A stretch of 64,000 nucleotides of DNA, taken from assembly GCA_017644325.1 (NCBI GenBank), contig JAEPLS010000002.1:62001-126000 (forward strand), given 5' to 3'. The stretch is from Prochlorococcus marinus CUG1438. GTDB taxonomy: Bacteria > Cyanobacteriota > Cyanobacteriia > PCC-6307 > Cyanobiaceae. Position 1 is the first letter of the stretch. The number at the start of each line of letters is the position of its first letter. Below are positions 49,601 to 57,797 of the stretch, one piece after another. Under the pieces are notes generated by a model. It searched no databases, had not been told where the DNA came from, and was given only the letters and a program-made list of their open reading frames with translations. The position numbers were made by a program, and so were the translations under genes.

Positions 49601-50767
49601 TTACTTTTTTTCTCTTATTAATACTATAGGGGTTTTTTCATCTCCATTGCCAGCAGGATTAGAGATTAAGTTTTTTTTGAGTATTTTATTTACTGTTTTA
49701 TTTGAACTAGCTAAGACTTTCACACCACCAAGATCATTAACATCGACTACAGCAACATCTATATTCAGATATTTCGAGACCTCCTTACAAAATAAATCCG
49801 CATTTAGAGGACCCATAACTATACTTTTGTCGTAAGGTGTAACTGTACCGCTTATATCATCAATGAGAGAAGATTCTGAACCAGTTAACCTATAAAACAT
49901 ACCCTTAATACCAACTAATTTGAAGAGAAATCCAACTAATAGCGCAAATGTTATTCTTGTGACTCCGATTCTATTTATTAATAATTGCATGCCGCAAGCT
50001 GTTGCAAGACTGCTTGTAGGGTGAAAAAAGTAACATAAAGCTTTCGTAAATAAACTATATTTTAAATTTTGAGGGGAAATATATCTATTTTGCATAATCG
50101 CTAGAGGACTCTCACCGATAGTTAAAATATCATTTTCTTCTACAATTCCTTTACAATATTTAATCACAGTATTTACTGGGTTATCAAAGCAACCAAGTAA
50201 ATCAGTTTTAATAGCAAAAGCCTCATATTTATCATTTAAAGGAATTTCAAAAACTTCTTTCGGTCTTTGCTTTTGACCATCTAAATTAATTAACAAACAA
50301 TCCTTATTATTTGAAATACCAAAATGTCCATAGTTCTCCCAAAATACTTTTAACCATAGATATTTTATTTTGTTTCTGAAATTATTATTGCTAAATTTAT
50401 ATATGATTCTTACAAATAATTCTGAATTTGACTTGATAATTGTGGTTGGCCAATAATTATTTAGATTCTGTATTTTATTATTATTTTGTATATAAATATC
50501 TTCTTGATAGTCTAAATTCTGGCAATATTCGTTATCTTTACTTTTGAAAAAATCTAATTCAAAATTTATATTTGATACCATCGTCTCTTTGGTTTTACTT
50601 GTATTTATTATTTTTAAATCAATAATTAATTCATTTAAACCATCCTTTTTTTTGATTTTGTAATTTATGGGTACGAGATTTAACTTTGATTTCGGTGATT
50701 TTTTAATATATAAATCTGAAAGAATTAAAATAATTAAAAGAACTAAGAGGATATTTATTAGTATCAT
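49601..50767 (-). CDS. Coenzyme F420:gamma-glutamyl ligase (CofE)-like membrane protein
   Basis: A 388-residue protein. A membrane anchor is at residues 2-21 (ILINILLVLLIILILSDLYI). Residues 30-175 form a beta-rich domain of unknown type. From about 180 the C-terminal half resembles CofE: DKYEAFAIKTDLLGCFDNPVNTVIKYCKGIVEENDILTIGESPLAIMQN is the start of the ligase-like core, later DDISGTVTPYDKSIVMGPLNADLFCKEVS and VAVVDVNDLGGVKVLA. The organism type is not known to make F420, so the substrate must differ. Adjacent to a GNAT-like protein and a thioredoxin-like protein. Confidence 0.75.
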   Translation of the reverse strand: MILINILLVLLIILILSDLYIKKSPKSKLNLVPINYKIKKKDGLNELIIDLKIINTSKTKETMVSNINFELDFFKSKDNEYCQNLDYQEDIYIQNNNKIQNLNNYWPTTIIKSNSELFVRIIYKFSNNNFRNKIKYLWLKVFWENYGHFGISNNKDCLLINLDGQKQRPKEVFEIPLNDKYEAFAIKTDLLGCFDNPVNTVIKYCKGIVEENDILTIGESPLAIMQNRYISPQNLKYSLFTKALCYFFHPTSSLATACGMQLLINRIGVTRITFALLVGFLFKLVGIKGMFYRLTGSESSLIDDISGTVTPYDKSIVMGPLNADLFCKEVSKYLNIDVAVVDVNDLGGVKVLASSNKTVNKILKKNLISNPAGNGDEKTPIVLIREKK

Positions 50768-50774
50768 TTTTTTT

Positions 50775-51326
50775 TTACTTAATTATCTTTTGATCTTTTT
50801 TTTCAGAAATGATACTGTTGTATTCATTAAAACTTTCTATAGAAAATTCCGTTTCATTTATATCAATTCCTTTTAATTCTCCTATAACTTTGTTTAATTC
50901 ATCGATATTAATCATTCCATTTTGATCATATTTAACTTCACCATCACTGTTTATAATAATTGTTTGTGGAATTAAACCGTTCCAATAATAAATAGGTTCA
51001 TTTCTCAGTTCAGACTTTTCTTTATCCTGTAATTCATCAGTAGTTAGAGCAATGATATCAATATTATTTCTCCATATCAAATCTAAACCAGATATTATCG
51101 GAGCCATAGCTTTACTATCTGAACTGTCGTCAAGATAAAAAAATAAAACTGCGACTCTTTTATTCTTTAATGATTCCTGAAGAGTTGTCTGGGGAGGAAC
51201 TATAGCCCCATTACCTGCGTATATGGGAAAGATGTTTCCATCGTAACTATTAGTATCTCTGGAGGCATTTACTTTGTATGGACTTAAAAAAATTAATGCT
51301 ATTAGAACCCATTGAATTATTTTCAT
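50775..51326 (-). CDS. Secreted thioredoxin-fold protein lacking cysteines
   Basis: A 183-residue protein with an N-terminal signal peptide (MKIIQWVLIALIFLSPYKVNA, cleavage near residue 21). The mature part has a thioredoxin-like fold: RVAVLFFYLDDSSDSKAMAPI, then a strand IDIIALTT, and the cis-Pro strand LIPQTIIINSDGEV. The CxxC of redox-active thioredoxins is replaced by DDSSDSK, and there is no cysteine anywhere in the protein. It is therefore probably structural or a binding protein of the lumen or periplasm. It sits between ycf55-like and CofE-like genes. Confidence 0.75.
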   Translation of the reverse strand: MKIIQWVLIALIFLSPYKVNASRDTNSYDGNIFPIYAGNGAIVPPQTTLQESLKNKRVAVLFFYLDDSSDSKAMAPIISGLDLIWRNNIDIIALTTDELQDKEKSELRNEPIYYWNGLIPQTIIINSDGEVKYDQNGMINIDELNKVIGELKGIDINETEFSIESFNEYNSIISEKKDQKIIK

Positions 51327-51340
51327 TAAAGTTTAAAAAC

Positions 51341-52957
51341 TTACTTTGAACTTGATCTTCCTAATCCTTGAAGGATTCCTTTGCCCACTAAACCGATAGC
51401 TTTGCCAACGACCCTTGTAAGGAAAGTTACGAAAAGATTACCAATGTATTTTACCGCAACTTCTATCTGAGGTGCTAAGGCATCTCTTATCTCAACTAAC
51501 AATGTAACTTGTTTTTGTAGCCATTCTAGATTCTCTAATTCTTTCTCCCTATTTTCATTTTTAAAGTAACGGGTAAATTTTTTATCGATAATATCAATAT
51601 ATTCTCTTTTACTCTCATACAAGTAGATGGGCATATAAATATAGTCATGCCATCGATTATAGTTATTAATATTATTTCTAAATCTTTCAAAATTTCTTGT
51701 CGATTGTAATTCGGGATTTATAAGTACAGTTCTTAATTCAGGCCAAGAAGAACAAATATTAAAGATTTCAGAAGCTAATAAATTACAGTTCCTTATTGTC
51801 CAATTTGAAATTATATTTTCAAGGATCAAAAACGATTCTGTTTCATATAGAGGGAGTAATTTCCCATCATAGTCAAGAGCTTCATTTTTAATAATTGGCT
51901 CAATAAACATTATTGATTCATGCGATTCTCTATCTATCTCTTCGCAACTTACTTCACTATAAATAAAATCATTTATTGAAATAGATTCACTTCCTTTTTT
52001 TAAACGAAAATAGCTGTCTGTGATATTTGAAATTGTATTAACTTTAAGTTCTTTTATAAGAGAATTTAAATCATCTTTAAAATCTTTCTCCTTATAGTTT
52101 TCCATAATATTTTTTACTAAATTATCTAACTCATTTAACATTCTGCAAATTAGTCGTGAAATAAATTCTTTCTTTATCCCAGAGAGAATTATTGATGAAT
52201 TATTAAATTCAACTTGTAAGTTAGTTGAGCCATACCTTTCTTTTAATCTATCTAAAATTAAATTCCATATTTCTGCATTGTTTTTATCTTTAATGAATAC
52301 AGTATTCTTATTTTCAAGATTAATATTAGTTTCAGTATAAACTGCCTCTGTATAAAGCTCTAATGAATTACCCCATAAGAAAATTAGAAATGATTTTGCA
52401 GTAATAAGTTCTCTTAATCTTCCTTTTAATATGAATTTATAAAATTCTGGTGTTGAATCAGAGTTAACATATTTAAATATATAATTGATTTCAGAATCTA
52501 TTTGTTTAAGGCCTGAAGTTAGAATTTTTTGACTAAAAGAGAGAGGCTTATCTTTGTTTAATTGTACTCTTGAATTATTTTCAATATCAAATACCCTTCC
52601 TCCATTTAAAATGGTATCAATAGATTTAAGAACTTTTTCTGCACAGGGATTTAAGAGAAAACCTTCAGTATTTAATGATGGAGGGGTATTTGCTTCATAA
52701 ACAAGTTCGCCAGAGAGAATTATAAGAAACTTTGAATCATCATATCTTTCTCTTAATTTTAATAATTCTAACCTTACAAGATCTTCTGATTGGAAATTAA
52801 GAACATTCCATATAACTAAATCCGGAGTTTTATCACCTGTCCCATTATTAAAATTAATGTCTAAATTTTGGTCTAGTGATGTTAACTTAAGCGATAAAGA
52901 TTCTGCTATTAAGCTTGGTGCAATAATTAATATCGATTTTTTTGAAATTAATTCCAA
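51341..52957 (-). CDS. DUF3685 / Ycf55-like protein
   Basis: A 538-residue protein. The first ~130 residues resemble a response-regulator receiver fold (SILIIAPSLIAESLSLKL; DLVIWNVLNFQSEDL; FLIILSGE) but without the phospho-acceptor set I would expect. The rest is a long helical DUF3685 region (SEINYIFKYVN, later WLQKQVTLLVEIRDALAPQIEVAVKYIGNLFVTFLTRVVGKAIGL) known as Ycf55 in red-algal plastids. Function is unknown. It lies 14 bases upstream of the thioredoxin-like gene. Confidence 0.75.
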   Translation of the reverse strand: MELISKKSILIIAPSLIAESLSLKLTSLDQNLDINFNNGTGDKTPDLVIWNVLNFQSEDLVRLELLKLRERYDDSKFLIILSGELVYEANTPPSLNTEGFLLNPCAEKVLKSIDTILNGGRVFDIENNSRVQLNKDKPLSFSQKILTSGLKQIDSEINYIFKYVNSDSTPEFYKFILKGRLRELITAKSFLIFLWGNSLELYTEAVYTETNINLENKNTVFIKDKNNAEIWNLILDRLKERYGSTNLQVEFNNSSIILSGIKKEFISRLICRMLNELDNLVKNIMENYKEKDFKDDLNSLIKELKVNTISNITDSYFRLKKGSESISINDFIYSEVSCEEIDRESHESIMFIEPIIKNEALDYDGKLLPLYETESFLILENIISNWTIRNCNLLASEIFNICSSWPELRTVLINPELQSTRNFERFRNNINNYNRWHDYIYMPIYLYESKREYIDIIDKKFTRYFKNENREKELENLEWLQKQVTLLVEIRDALAPQIEVAVKYIGNLFVTFLTRVVGKAIGLVGKGILQGLGRSSSK

Positions 52958-53035
52958 GACTAGATTTCTTATCTCTTATACAAAATTAACTAACAATTAC
53001 TGCAAATACCAGCCTTAAATAAATTTTTATTATTT

Positions 53036-53803
53036 TTATGCGTAAAAATTGTTGTTTAAATCAAAGTCAGTAAGTCTCTCTGATGACAAAACATTATTTG
53101 CTTCGGATATTGTAAATTTATTTTCATATAGAGCTTTACCTACGATTACTCCAAAGAGTCCAGAATTCTCAAATTTAACTAAGGATAATAAATCAGAAAT
53201 CGAGCCAACTCCTCCTGATGCAATTACTGGAATATCTGTAATTTCAAGTATGCTTTTTATGAATTCTTCATTTGTTCCTTTTAACGTTCCATCTGTATTT
53301 ATATCCGTAACAATAAAACTAGCTATTTTAAATGATGAAAACTCCTTTACTACATCTGTGGCTAAAATATCAGATTGCTCAAGCCATCCCCTTGTACTAA
53401 CTTTTCCATCTTTTGCATCTATGCCAACAATTATCCTTCCTGGAAATTTATTTGATAAGTCTTTAACTAATTCTTTATTTTCTATTACAGAGGTCCCCAT
53501 GATAACTTTCTTAATACCATAAGAAAATAATTGTTCTATCCTTTCTTGAGACCTTATCCCACCTCCTATTTGAATAGGTATATTAACTGTTTCTGCAATC
53601 TTTTTTATTGATTTATCGTTTGTTGGCGATCCAGTTTTTGCAGCATCCAAATCAACTATATGTATATATTTTGCTCCTTCGTCTTCCCAAAATTTAGCCT
53701 GTTTATGAGGCTCTTTTGTGAAGTATTTTTTTTTATTAAAGTCGCCCTTAAAAAGCCTTACACATTTACCGTTCATTAAATCAATTGCTGGTATTAGTTC
53801 CAT
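53036..53803 (-). CDS. hisA: HisA: phosphoribosylformimino-AICAR-phosphate isomerase
   Basis: Histidine synthesis: opens the ribose of ProFAR. It is a 255-residue TIM barrel with two phosphate-site halves. ELIPAIDLMNGKCVRLFKGDF has the catalytic Asp, IQIGGGIRSQERIEQLF and VIASGGVGSISDLLSL are the phosphate loops, and IVTDINTDGTLKG has the second catalytic Asp. It heads the minus-strand train and is divergent from the epimerase. Confidence 0.97.
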   Translation of the reverse strand: MELIPAIDLMNGKCVRLFKGDFNKKKYFTKEPHKQAKFWEDEGAKYIHIVDLDAAKTGSPTNDKSIKKIAETVNIPIQIGGGIRSQERIEQLFSYGIKKVIMGTSVIENKELVKDLSNKFPGRIIVGIDAKDGKVSTRGWLEQSDILATDVVKEFSSFKIASFIVTDINTDGTLKGTNEEFIKSILEITDIPVIASGGVGSISDLLSLVKFENSGLFGVIVGKALYENKFTISEANNVLSSERLTDFDLNNNFYA

Positions 53804-53897
53804 AGCATCATCCTTTTCATTAATTACTTCTTAGTAGTACTATTCAATATGTAATTCTATTTAAGATTACTACTTCAATTAAATATTTTTTTTGAAT

Positions 53898-54818
53898 ATG
53901 AAAATTCTTGTAATGGGTGGAACTAGATTTGTTGGCAAGTCTTTGGTGGGAAAGTTATTAAATCTAAATCATCAAATTGATATTTTTACAAGAGGCAATA
54001 AAAGTAATCCTGATAAAACAAATTTAATAAAGGGTGATAGGAATTGTCCAGAAGATATCCTCAAATTAAGAAATGTAAAGTATGACGTTGTCTATGATAT
54101 TTCTGGACGTGAGTTAGAACAGACAAAACTTCTTATAGAAAATATAGACAACTCTTTTCAGAGATATATATATGTTAGCTCTGCAGGTGTTTATAAAGAT
54201 AATTGCGAACTGCCACTATCTGAACAGGATCCAATTGATCCAAATAGTCGGCATAAAGGAAAATTTGAGACAGAAAATTGGTTGATAAATCAGAAGATAC
54301 CTTTTACAAGTTTTAGACCTACATACATTTATGGTCCAGGAAATTACAATAAGATTGAAAATTGGTTTTTTGAGAGATTATTTACCAATAAATCCATCCC
54401 AATGCCAGGTGACGGTTCTTTAATTACTCAGTTAGGCCATGTTTCTGATCTGACTGATGTAATGATTAGGTGCATAAATTTTGAAAATTCCAAAAATAAT
54501 ATTTACAACTGTTCAGGTGAAAAAGGAGTTACGATTAAGGGATTAATTTATTTTTGTGCAGAAGTTCTTGGATTAAATCAAAATGAGATTTCTTTAAGAA
54601 CATTCGATCATCAAAAATTAGATCCAAAATCTCGAAAGGGATTTCCAATTAGATTAAATCATTATCAGACTGAAATCTCTAAAATTAAACGTGATTTAGA
54701 GTGGGTACCAACTTTTGATTTACTTAATGGTTTAAAGGATAGTTTTATCAATGATTTTAACTATAAAAAGAATGAGGGATTTGACGAAAATTCAGATGAG
54801 ATTCTTTTTAATTCTTAA
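53898..54818 (+). CDS. NAD-dependent epimerase/dehydratase, CSP41-like
   Basis: A 306-residue extended SDR: KILVMGGTRFVGKSLVGKLL (Rossmann), YVSSAGVYKDN, FRPTYIYGPGNYNKIENWFFERL, and DLTDVMIRCI as substrate-side blocks. The YIYGPGNY with an atypical active site resembles the chloroplast-stem-loop-binding CSP41 group, which bind RNA, so an enzyme role is not certain. ATG 53898 is preferred over TTG 53892. Its 3' end overlaps convergent pgsA by 27 bases. Confidence 0.82.
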   Translation: MKILVMGGTRFVGKSLVGKLLNLNHQIDIFTRGNKSNPDKTNLIKGDRNCPEDILKLRNVKYDVVYDISGRELEQTKLLIENIDNSFQRYIYVSSAGVYKDNCELPLSEQDPIDPNSRHKGKFETENWLINQKIPFTSFRPTYIYGPGNYNKIENWFFERLFTNKSIPMPGDGSLITQLGHVSDLTDVMIRCINFENSKNNIYNCSGEKGVTIKGLIYFCAEVLGLNQNEISLRTFDHQKLDPKSRKGFPIRLNHYQTEISKIKRDLEWVPTFDLLNGLKDSFINDFNYKKNEGFDENSDEILFNS

Positions 54819-55331
54819 ATAACGCAATAAAGTCACCAAAGTCAGGTAGAAACCTAACCAATAAAAAATTAAAGCTAAATTATTTAATAAGCTTAATTTT
54901 AATGGTGTAAAGAAGGTCATAACTGAAATAAAAAAGAAGAACGTTTTAAATTTGCCTAGCTTAGATGCTGGTAAACCGTCTTTTGTTGAGTTCCTCAAGC
55001 TAGAGATAATTAATTCTCTAAATAAAATTAATGACAAAGACCAGAAAGGTATTAAATTATTTTTACAAAGGAAGATCAAAGGAATTAAATAAAATACTTT
55101 ATCGCTTAAAGGATCAAGGACAGCTCCTAACCTGGTTTTAAGATTAAATTTTCTTGCAATTAATCCGTCAAAATAGTCAGTTAAACCTCCAATTATAATC
55201 AATATAAAAACATAAAAAGGTTTGTTAATTTCTAAAAAGAGTATTAATGGAAATACAAGTAAAAGGCGAGATATTGATAATAAATTGGGAATATTCACTG
55301 CCAAATTTTTAAGATTTTTTCTAAATAGCAA
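54792..55331 (-). CDS. pgsA: CDP-diacylglycerol-glycerol-3-phosphate 3-phosphatidyltransferase
   Basis: Makes phosphatidylglycerophosphate, the precursor of phosphatidylglycerol, which is the essential phospholipid of thylakoids. It has 179 residues and about five membrane helices. The CDP-alcohol phosphotransferase motif is complete: DYFDGLIARKFNLKTRLGAVLDPLSDK (D-x2-DG-x2-AR-x8-G-x3-D-x3-D). The yqeG-type phosphatase in the window could act next. It overlaps the convergent epimerase 3' end by 27 bases. Confidence 0.93.
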   Translation of the reverse strand: MLFRKNLKNLAVNIPNLLSISRLLLVFPLILFLEINKPFYVFILIIIGGLTDYFDGLIARKFNLKTRLGAVLDPLSDKVFYLIPLIFLCKNNLIPFWSLSLILFRELIISSLRNSTKDGLPASKLGKFKTFFFFISVMTFFTPLKLSLLNNLALIFYWLGFYLTLVTLLRYLRIKKNLI

Positions 55332-55516
55332 ATTAGTTTGTGTATATAAAAAATATATTACACTCTCAACAAGCTTAAATTTTCAGTAAGAGGTTTAATT
55401 GATTTTTTAATAGTAGATTCTAAAATCAAATCTAAAACTGAATCCTTAAGATTATAAACTCAACTTTTCTTTATGATTGATGATGTTTTATATTACAAAA
55501 TTATTCCTTATATCTA

Positions 55517-56128
55517 ATGCAGCCTCATAGCCTAAAGCTATCTCCAGAATCTGATTTGATAAATTCAATTAAAGAATATTCTTTATCGAATAATTTATAC
55601 GGGTATGTTTCTGGAGTGGTTGGTAATCTAAGAACAGTTTGTATTCAATGCCCGGGAAATCAAGAGATAAATAAATTCGAAGGGAATTTAGAGATAGTTT
55701 CTTTAAACGGTCATTTTAATAAAGGAGATGTTCATTTGCATTTGAGTTTTGCAGATGAGGGATGTAATGTCTTTGGCGGGCATCTTGAGGAGGGTTGTAT
55801 TGTAAAAAAAGGTACTGATATATTATTACTTTCTTTTGAACAAAAAATTATTAATATCTCAAGTAATGGTTTTTTAAAAAATAAATCACGTGTAAAAGCA
55901 TATATTTTAAAGGATTGTCCTTGGTCTAAAAGAGCAATTAGGTTGCTCAATTCCTTATCTATCCCATATGAAGTTACTTTAATAGACAATGATGAGAGCT
56001 TTCAAAAAATAAAGGCTCAAAGTAGCCATAATACTTTCCCTCAAATATTTTTGGATGATAAATTTTTTGGAGGATATGATGAACTTTCAGAACAATCAAA
56101 ATTCGATAACTTAAGTTCATTTAAGTAA
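55517..56128 (+). CDS. PPC (DUF296) domain fused to a glutaredoxin-like domain
   Basis: 203 residues with two parts. Residues 1-115 are a PPC/DUF296 domain: LYGYVSGVVGNLRTVCIQCPGN, VSLNGHFNKGDVHLHLSFADEGCNVFGGHL, matching the trimeric fold of plant AT-hook proteins and bacterial PCC proteins. Residues 125-200 are glutaredoxin-like: RVKAYILKDCPWSKRAIRLLNSLSIPYEV with a CPWS active site, then TFPQIFLDDKFFGGYDEL holding the cis-Pro and glutathione-side motifs. The single active Cys suggests a monothiol or CPxS type. Fusion of these two domains is unusual to me. Confidence 0.85.
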   Translation: MQPHSLKLSPESDLINSIKEYSLSNNLYGYVSGVVGNLRTVCIQCPGNQEINKFEGNLEIVSLNGHFNKGDVHLHLSFADEGCNVFGGHLEEGCIVKKGTDILLLSFEQKIINISSNGFLKNKSRVKAYILKDCPWSKRAIRLLNSLSIPYEVTLIDNDESFQKIKAQSSHNTFPQIFLDDKFFGGYDELSEQSKFDNLSSFK

Positions 56129-56138
56129 TCTAAATTTT

Positions 56139-56327
56139 TTAACTGTCACGATTAGTAAGTTTTTCAGCAACTAATTCTTCCTCTAACTGCTTTATTAACC
56201 TTGATACAAGACTTTGAAATTCTGGTTGACAGCCTTTAAATGCAGCTTTATGTCTTATTGGCTCATTTCTAGTTCTTAAATCTGTAAGCATTAACTGTAA
56301 TGCGTCGATCTTGGGAGTTATTTTCAT
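56139..56327 (-). CDS. Small conserved-looking helical protein, 62 residues
   Basis: A 62-residue all-helical protein: ITPKIDALQLMLTDLRTRNEPIRHKAAFKG, then CQPEFQSLVSRLIKQLEEELVAEKL. No domain recognised. It has a balanced amino-acid composition for such an AT-rich genome, supporting a real gene. It ends ten bases after the convergent PPC-glutaredoxin gene and lies 26 bases from the SDR gene upstream on the same strand. Confidence 0.65.
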   Translation of the reverse strand: MKITPKIDALQLMLTDLRTRNEPIRHKAAFKGCQPEFQSLVSRLIKQLEEELVAEKLTNRDS

Positions 56328-56353
56328 AGTTTTATAATATATACTTACATCTT

Positions 56354-57013
56354 TTAAATCATTTGCATAGCTTTTTTAAAAGATATCTTTTTATTTTCGA
56401 GAGAACTTGTTACTTCTATTATTTTATTTATGGATTCTTTGTTTCTTAAAGAATCTATACAACATTGTGCTACTAATCTTCTTGGGATTGATCCACTAAT
56501 TTGAGTATCCTCCCTTGAATAATTTATTTTTTCTGATTTAATATCTTCATTTTCTTTTAATCCTCCGGGTCTAATAATAGTCCATTCGAAATTCGAATTT
56601 CTTAGAAAGTTTTCACCTATTTTCTTCCAAATAAGAATTAAACCAAACAAGTTTAATGGGTGAAATAACTTTCCAGTACAAAGAGAACTAACTAAAATAA
56701 CTCTATTAATGCCAACTCTTTTGCAACTTTCCAATTGCTTGTATACCCCTAAGGCATCAACCTTTGCAGGACCGGTTAAATCTAATGATGCTCTAGCACC
56801 AGTAGCAATTACCAATGCATCAATACCTTTAAACGCTTTATCAAGTTCTTTTTTATTATCTAGTGAAACTCTAATTGTTTCCAAACTCTCTAGACCTTCT
56901 GAAACTTTTGAATTCTTTCTAATAATTTGTCTAACTTTATATCCTTTCTTAACGGCCTCTTCGGTAATTCTATAACCTGTTTTTCCAGATGCACCAGTAA
57001 TTGCTATTTTCAT
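56354..57013 (-). CDS. Atypical SDR (NAD(P)-binding) protein
   Basis: A 219-residue atypical short-chain dehydrogenase/reductase. IAITGASGKTGYRITEEAVKKG is the NAD(P) motif, LVIATGARASLDLTGPAKVDALG and RVILVSSLCTGK are family blocks, and WTIIRPGGLKENED ends the active region. Tyr-x3-Lys is not seen in the usual place, as in the plastid Ycf39/HCF173-like or TIC62-like group, which often bind rather than catalyse. It is just after nth on the minus strand. Confidence 0.85.
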   Translation of the reverse strand: MKIAITGASGKTGYRITEEAVKKGYKVRQIIRKNSKVSEGLESLETIRVSLDNKKELDKAFKGIDALVIATGARASLDLTGPAKVDALGVYKQLESCKRVGINRVILVSSLCTGKLFHPLNLFGLILIWKKIGENFLRNSNFEWTIIRPGGLKENEDIKSEKINYSREDTQISGSIPRRLVAQCCIDSLRNKESINKIIEVTSSLENKKISFKKAMQMI

Positions 57014-57048
57014 GATTTAAAAACTAATTAAGTAATTATATTAATTTC

Positions 57049-57702
57049 TTAGGGTTTTTTACATATGAATTTCTTTTTTCTTTTTGGGTAAAGAGTACGA
57101 CATAAATAACATTTTGTTCCATCACAACCTCTTGCTGTGCAGTATTCTCTGCCATAAAAGATTATTTGCAAATGTAACTTATTCCAATCATTAACAGGAA
57201 ATATGTTTTTTAAGTCTTTTTCTGTTTGGACTACGCTATCTCCATTTGATAAACCCCATCTTTGTGACAACCTGTGTATGTGAGTATCGACTGGGAATGA
57301 GGGAATTTTAAAAACTTGAGACATTACAACTGATGCTGTTTTATGACCTACCCCTGGAAGTGATTCAAGCTTCTCAAAAGAATCTGGGACTATACCATTA
57401 TGATTTTCAATCAATAGTTTAGATAAGTTATAGATGTTCTTTGATTTTTGATTAGATAGACCTAAAAATTTTATGTATTCGTAAATACCATTAATACCTA
57501 GCTGCATCATCTTCTCTGGATTATCTGCAACCTTAAATAAACTTTTTGTTAATTCATTAACTTTCTTATCTGTTGATTGTGCACTTAAAACAACGGCGAC
57601 TAGAAGTGTATATGCATTTGTATGATCAAGGGGAATGGGAGGCGATGGATATAGCTTATTTAGTTCCTTGCCTATTATTAATGCTCTTTCAGACTTTCTC
57701 AT
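57049..57702 (-). CDS. nth: Endonuclease III (base-excision repair glycosylase/lyase)
   Basis: Removes oxidised pyrimidines. It has 217 residues. The helix-hairpin-helix with catalytic Lys is LESLPGVGHKTASVV, and the catalytic Asp lies in SFPVDTHIHRLSQRWG. LVAVVLSAQSTDKKVNELT starts the core. The C-terminal iron-sulfur loop is present but unusual: C188, C193, C198, C201 and C214, instead of the usual C-x6-C-x2-C-x5-C. It is divergent from the FutC-like ATPase gene. Confidence 0.95.
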   Translation of the reverse strand: MRKSERALIIGKELNKLYPSPPIPLDHTNAYTLLVAVVLSAQSTDKKVNELTKSLFKVADNPEKMMQLGINGIYEYIKFLGLSNQKSKNIYNLSKLLIENHNGIVPDSFEKLESLPGVGHKTASVVMSQVFKIPSFPVDTHIHRLSQRWGLSNGDSVVQTEKDLKNIFPVNDWNKLHLQIIFYGREYCTARGCDGTKCYLCRTLYPKRKKKFICKKP

Positions 57703-57797
57703 TAAATTTGAAAATTAAATGGTGTATAAAATTATACATGGGATATTTTAGGTGAATATTTTCTGCTAACTTAATATATTTAAATAAGAAGAACTTA

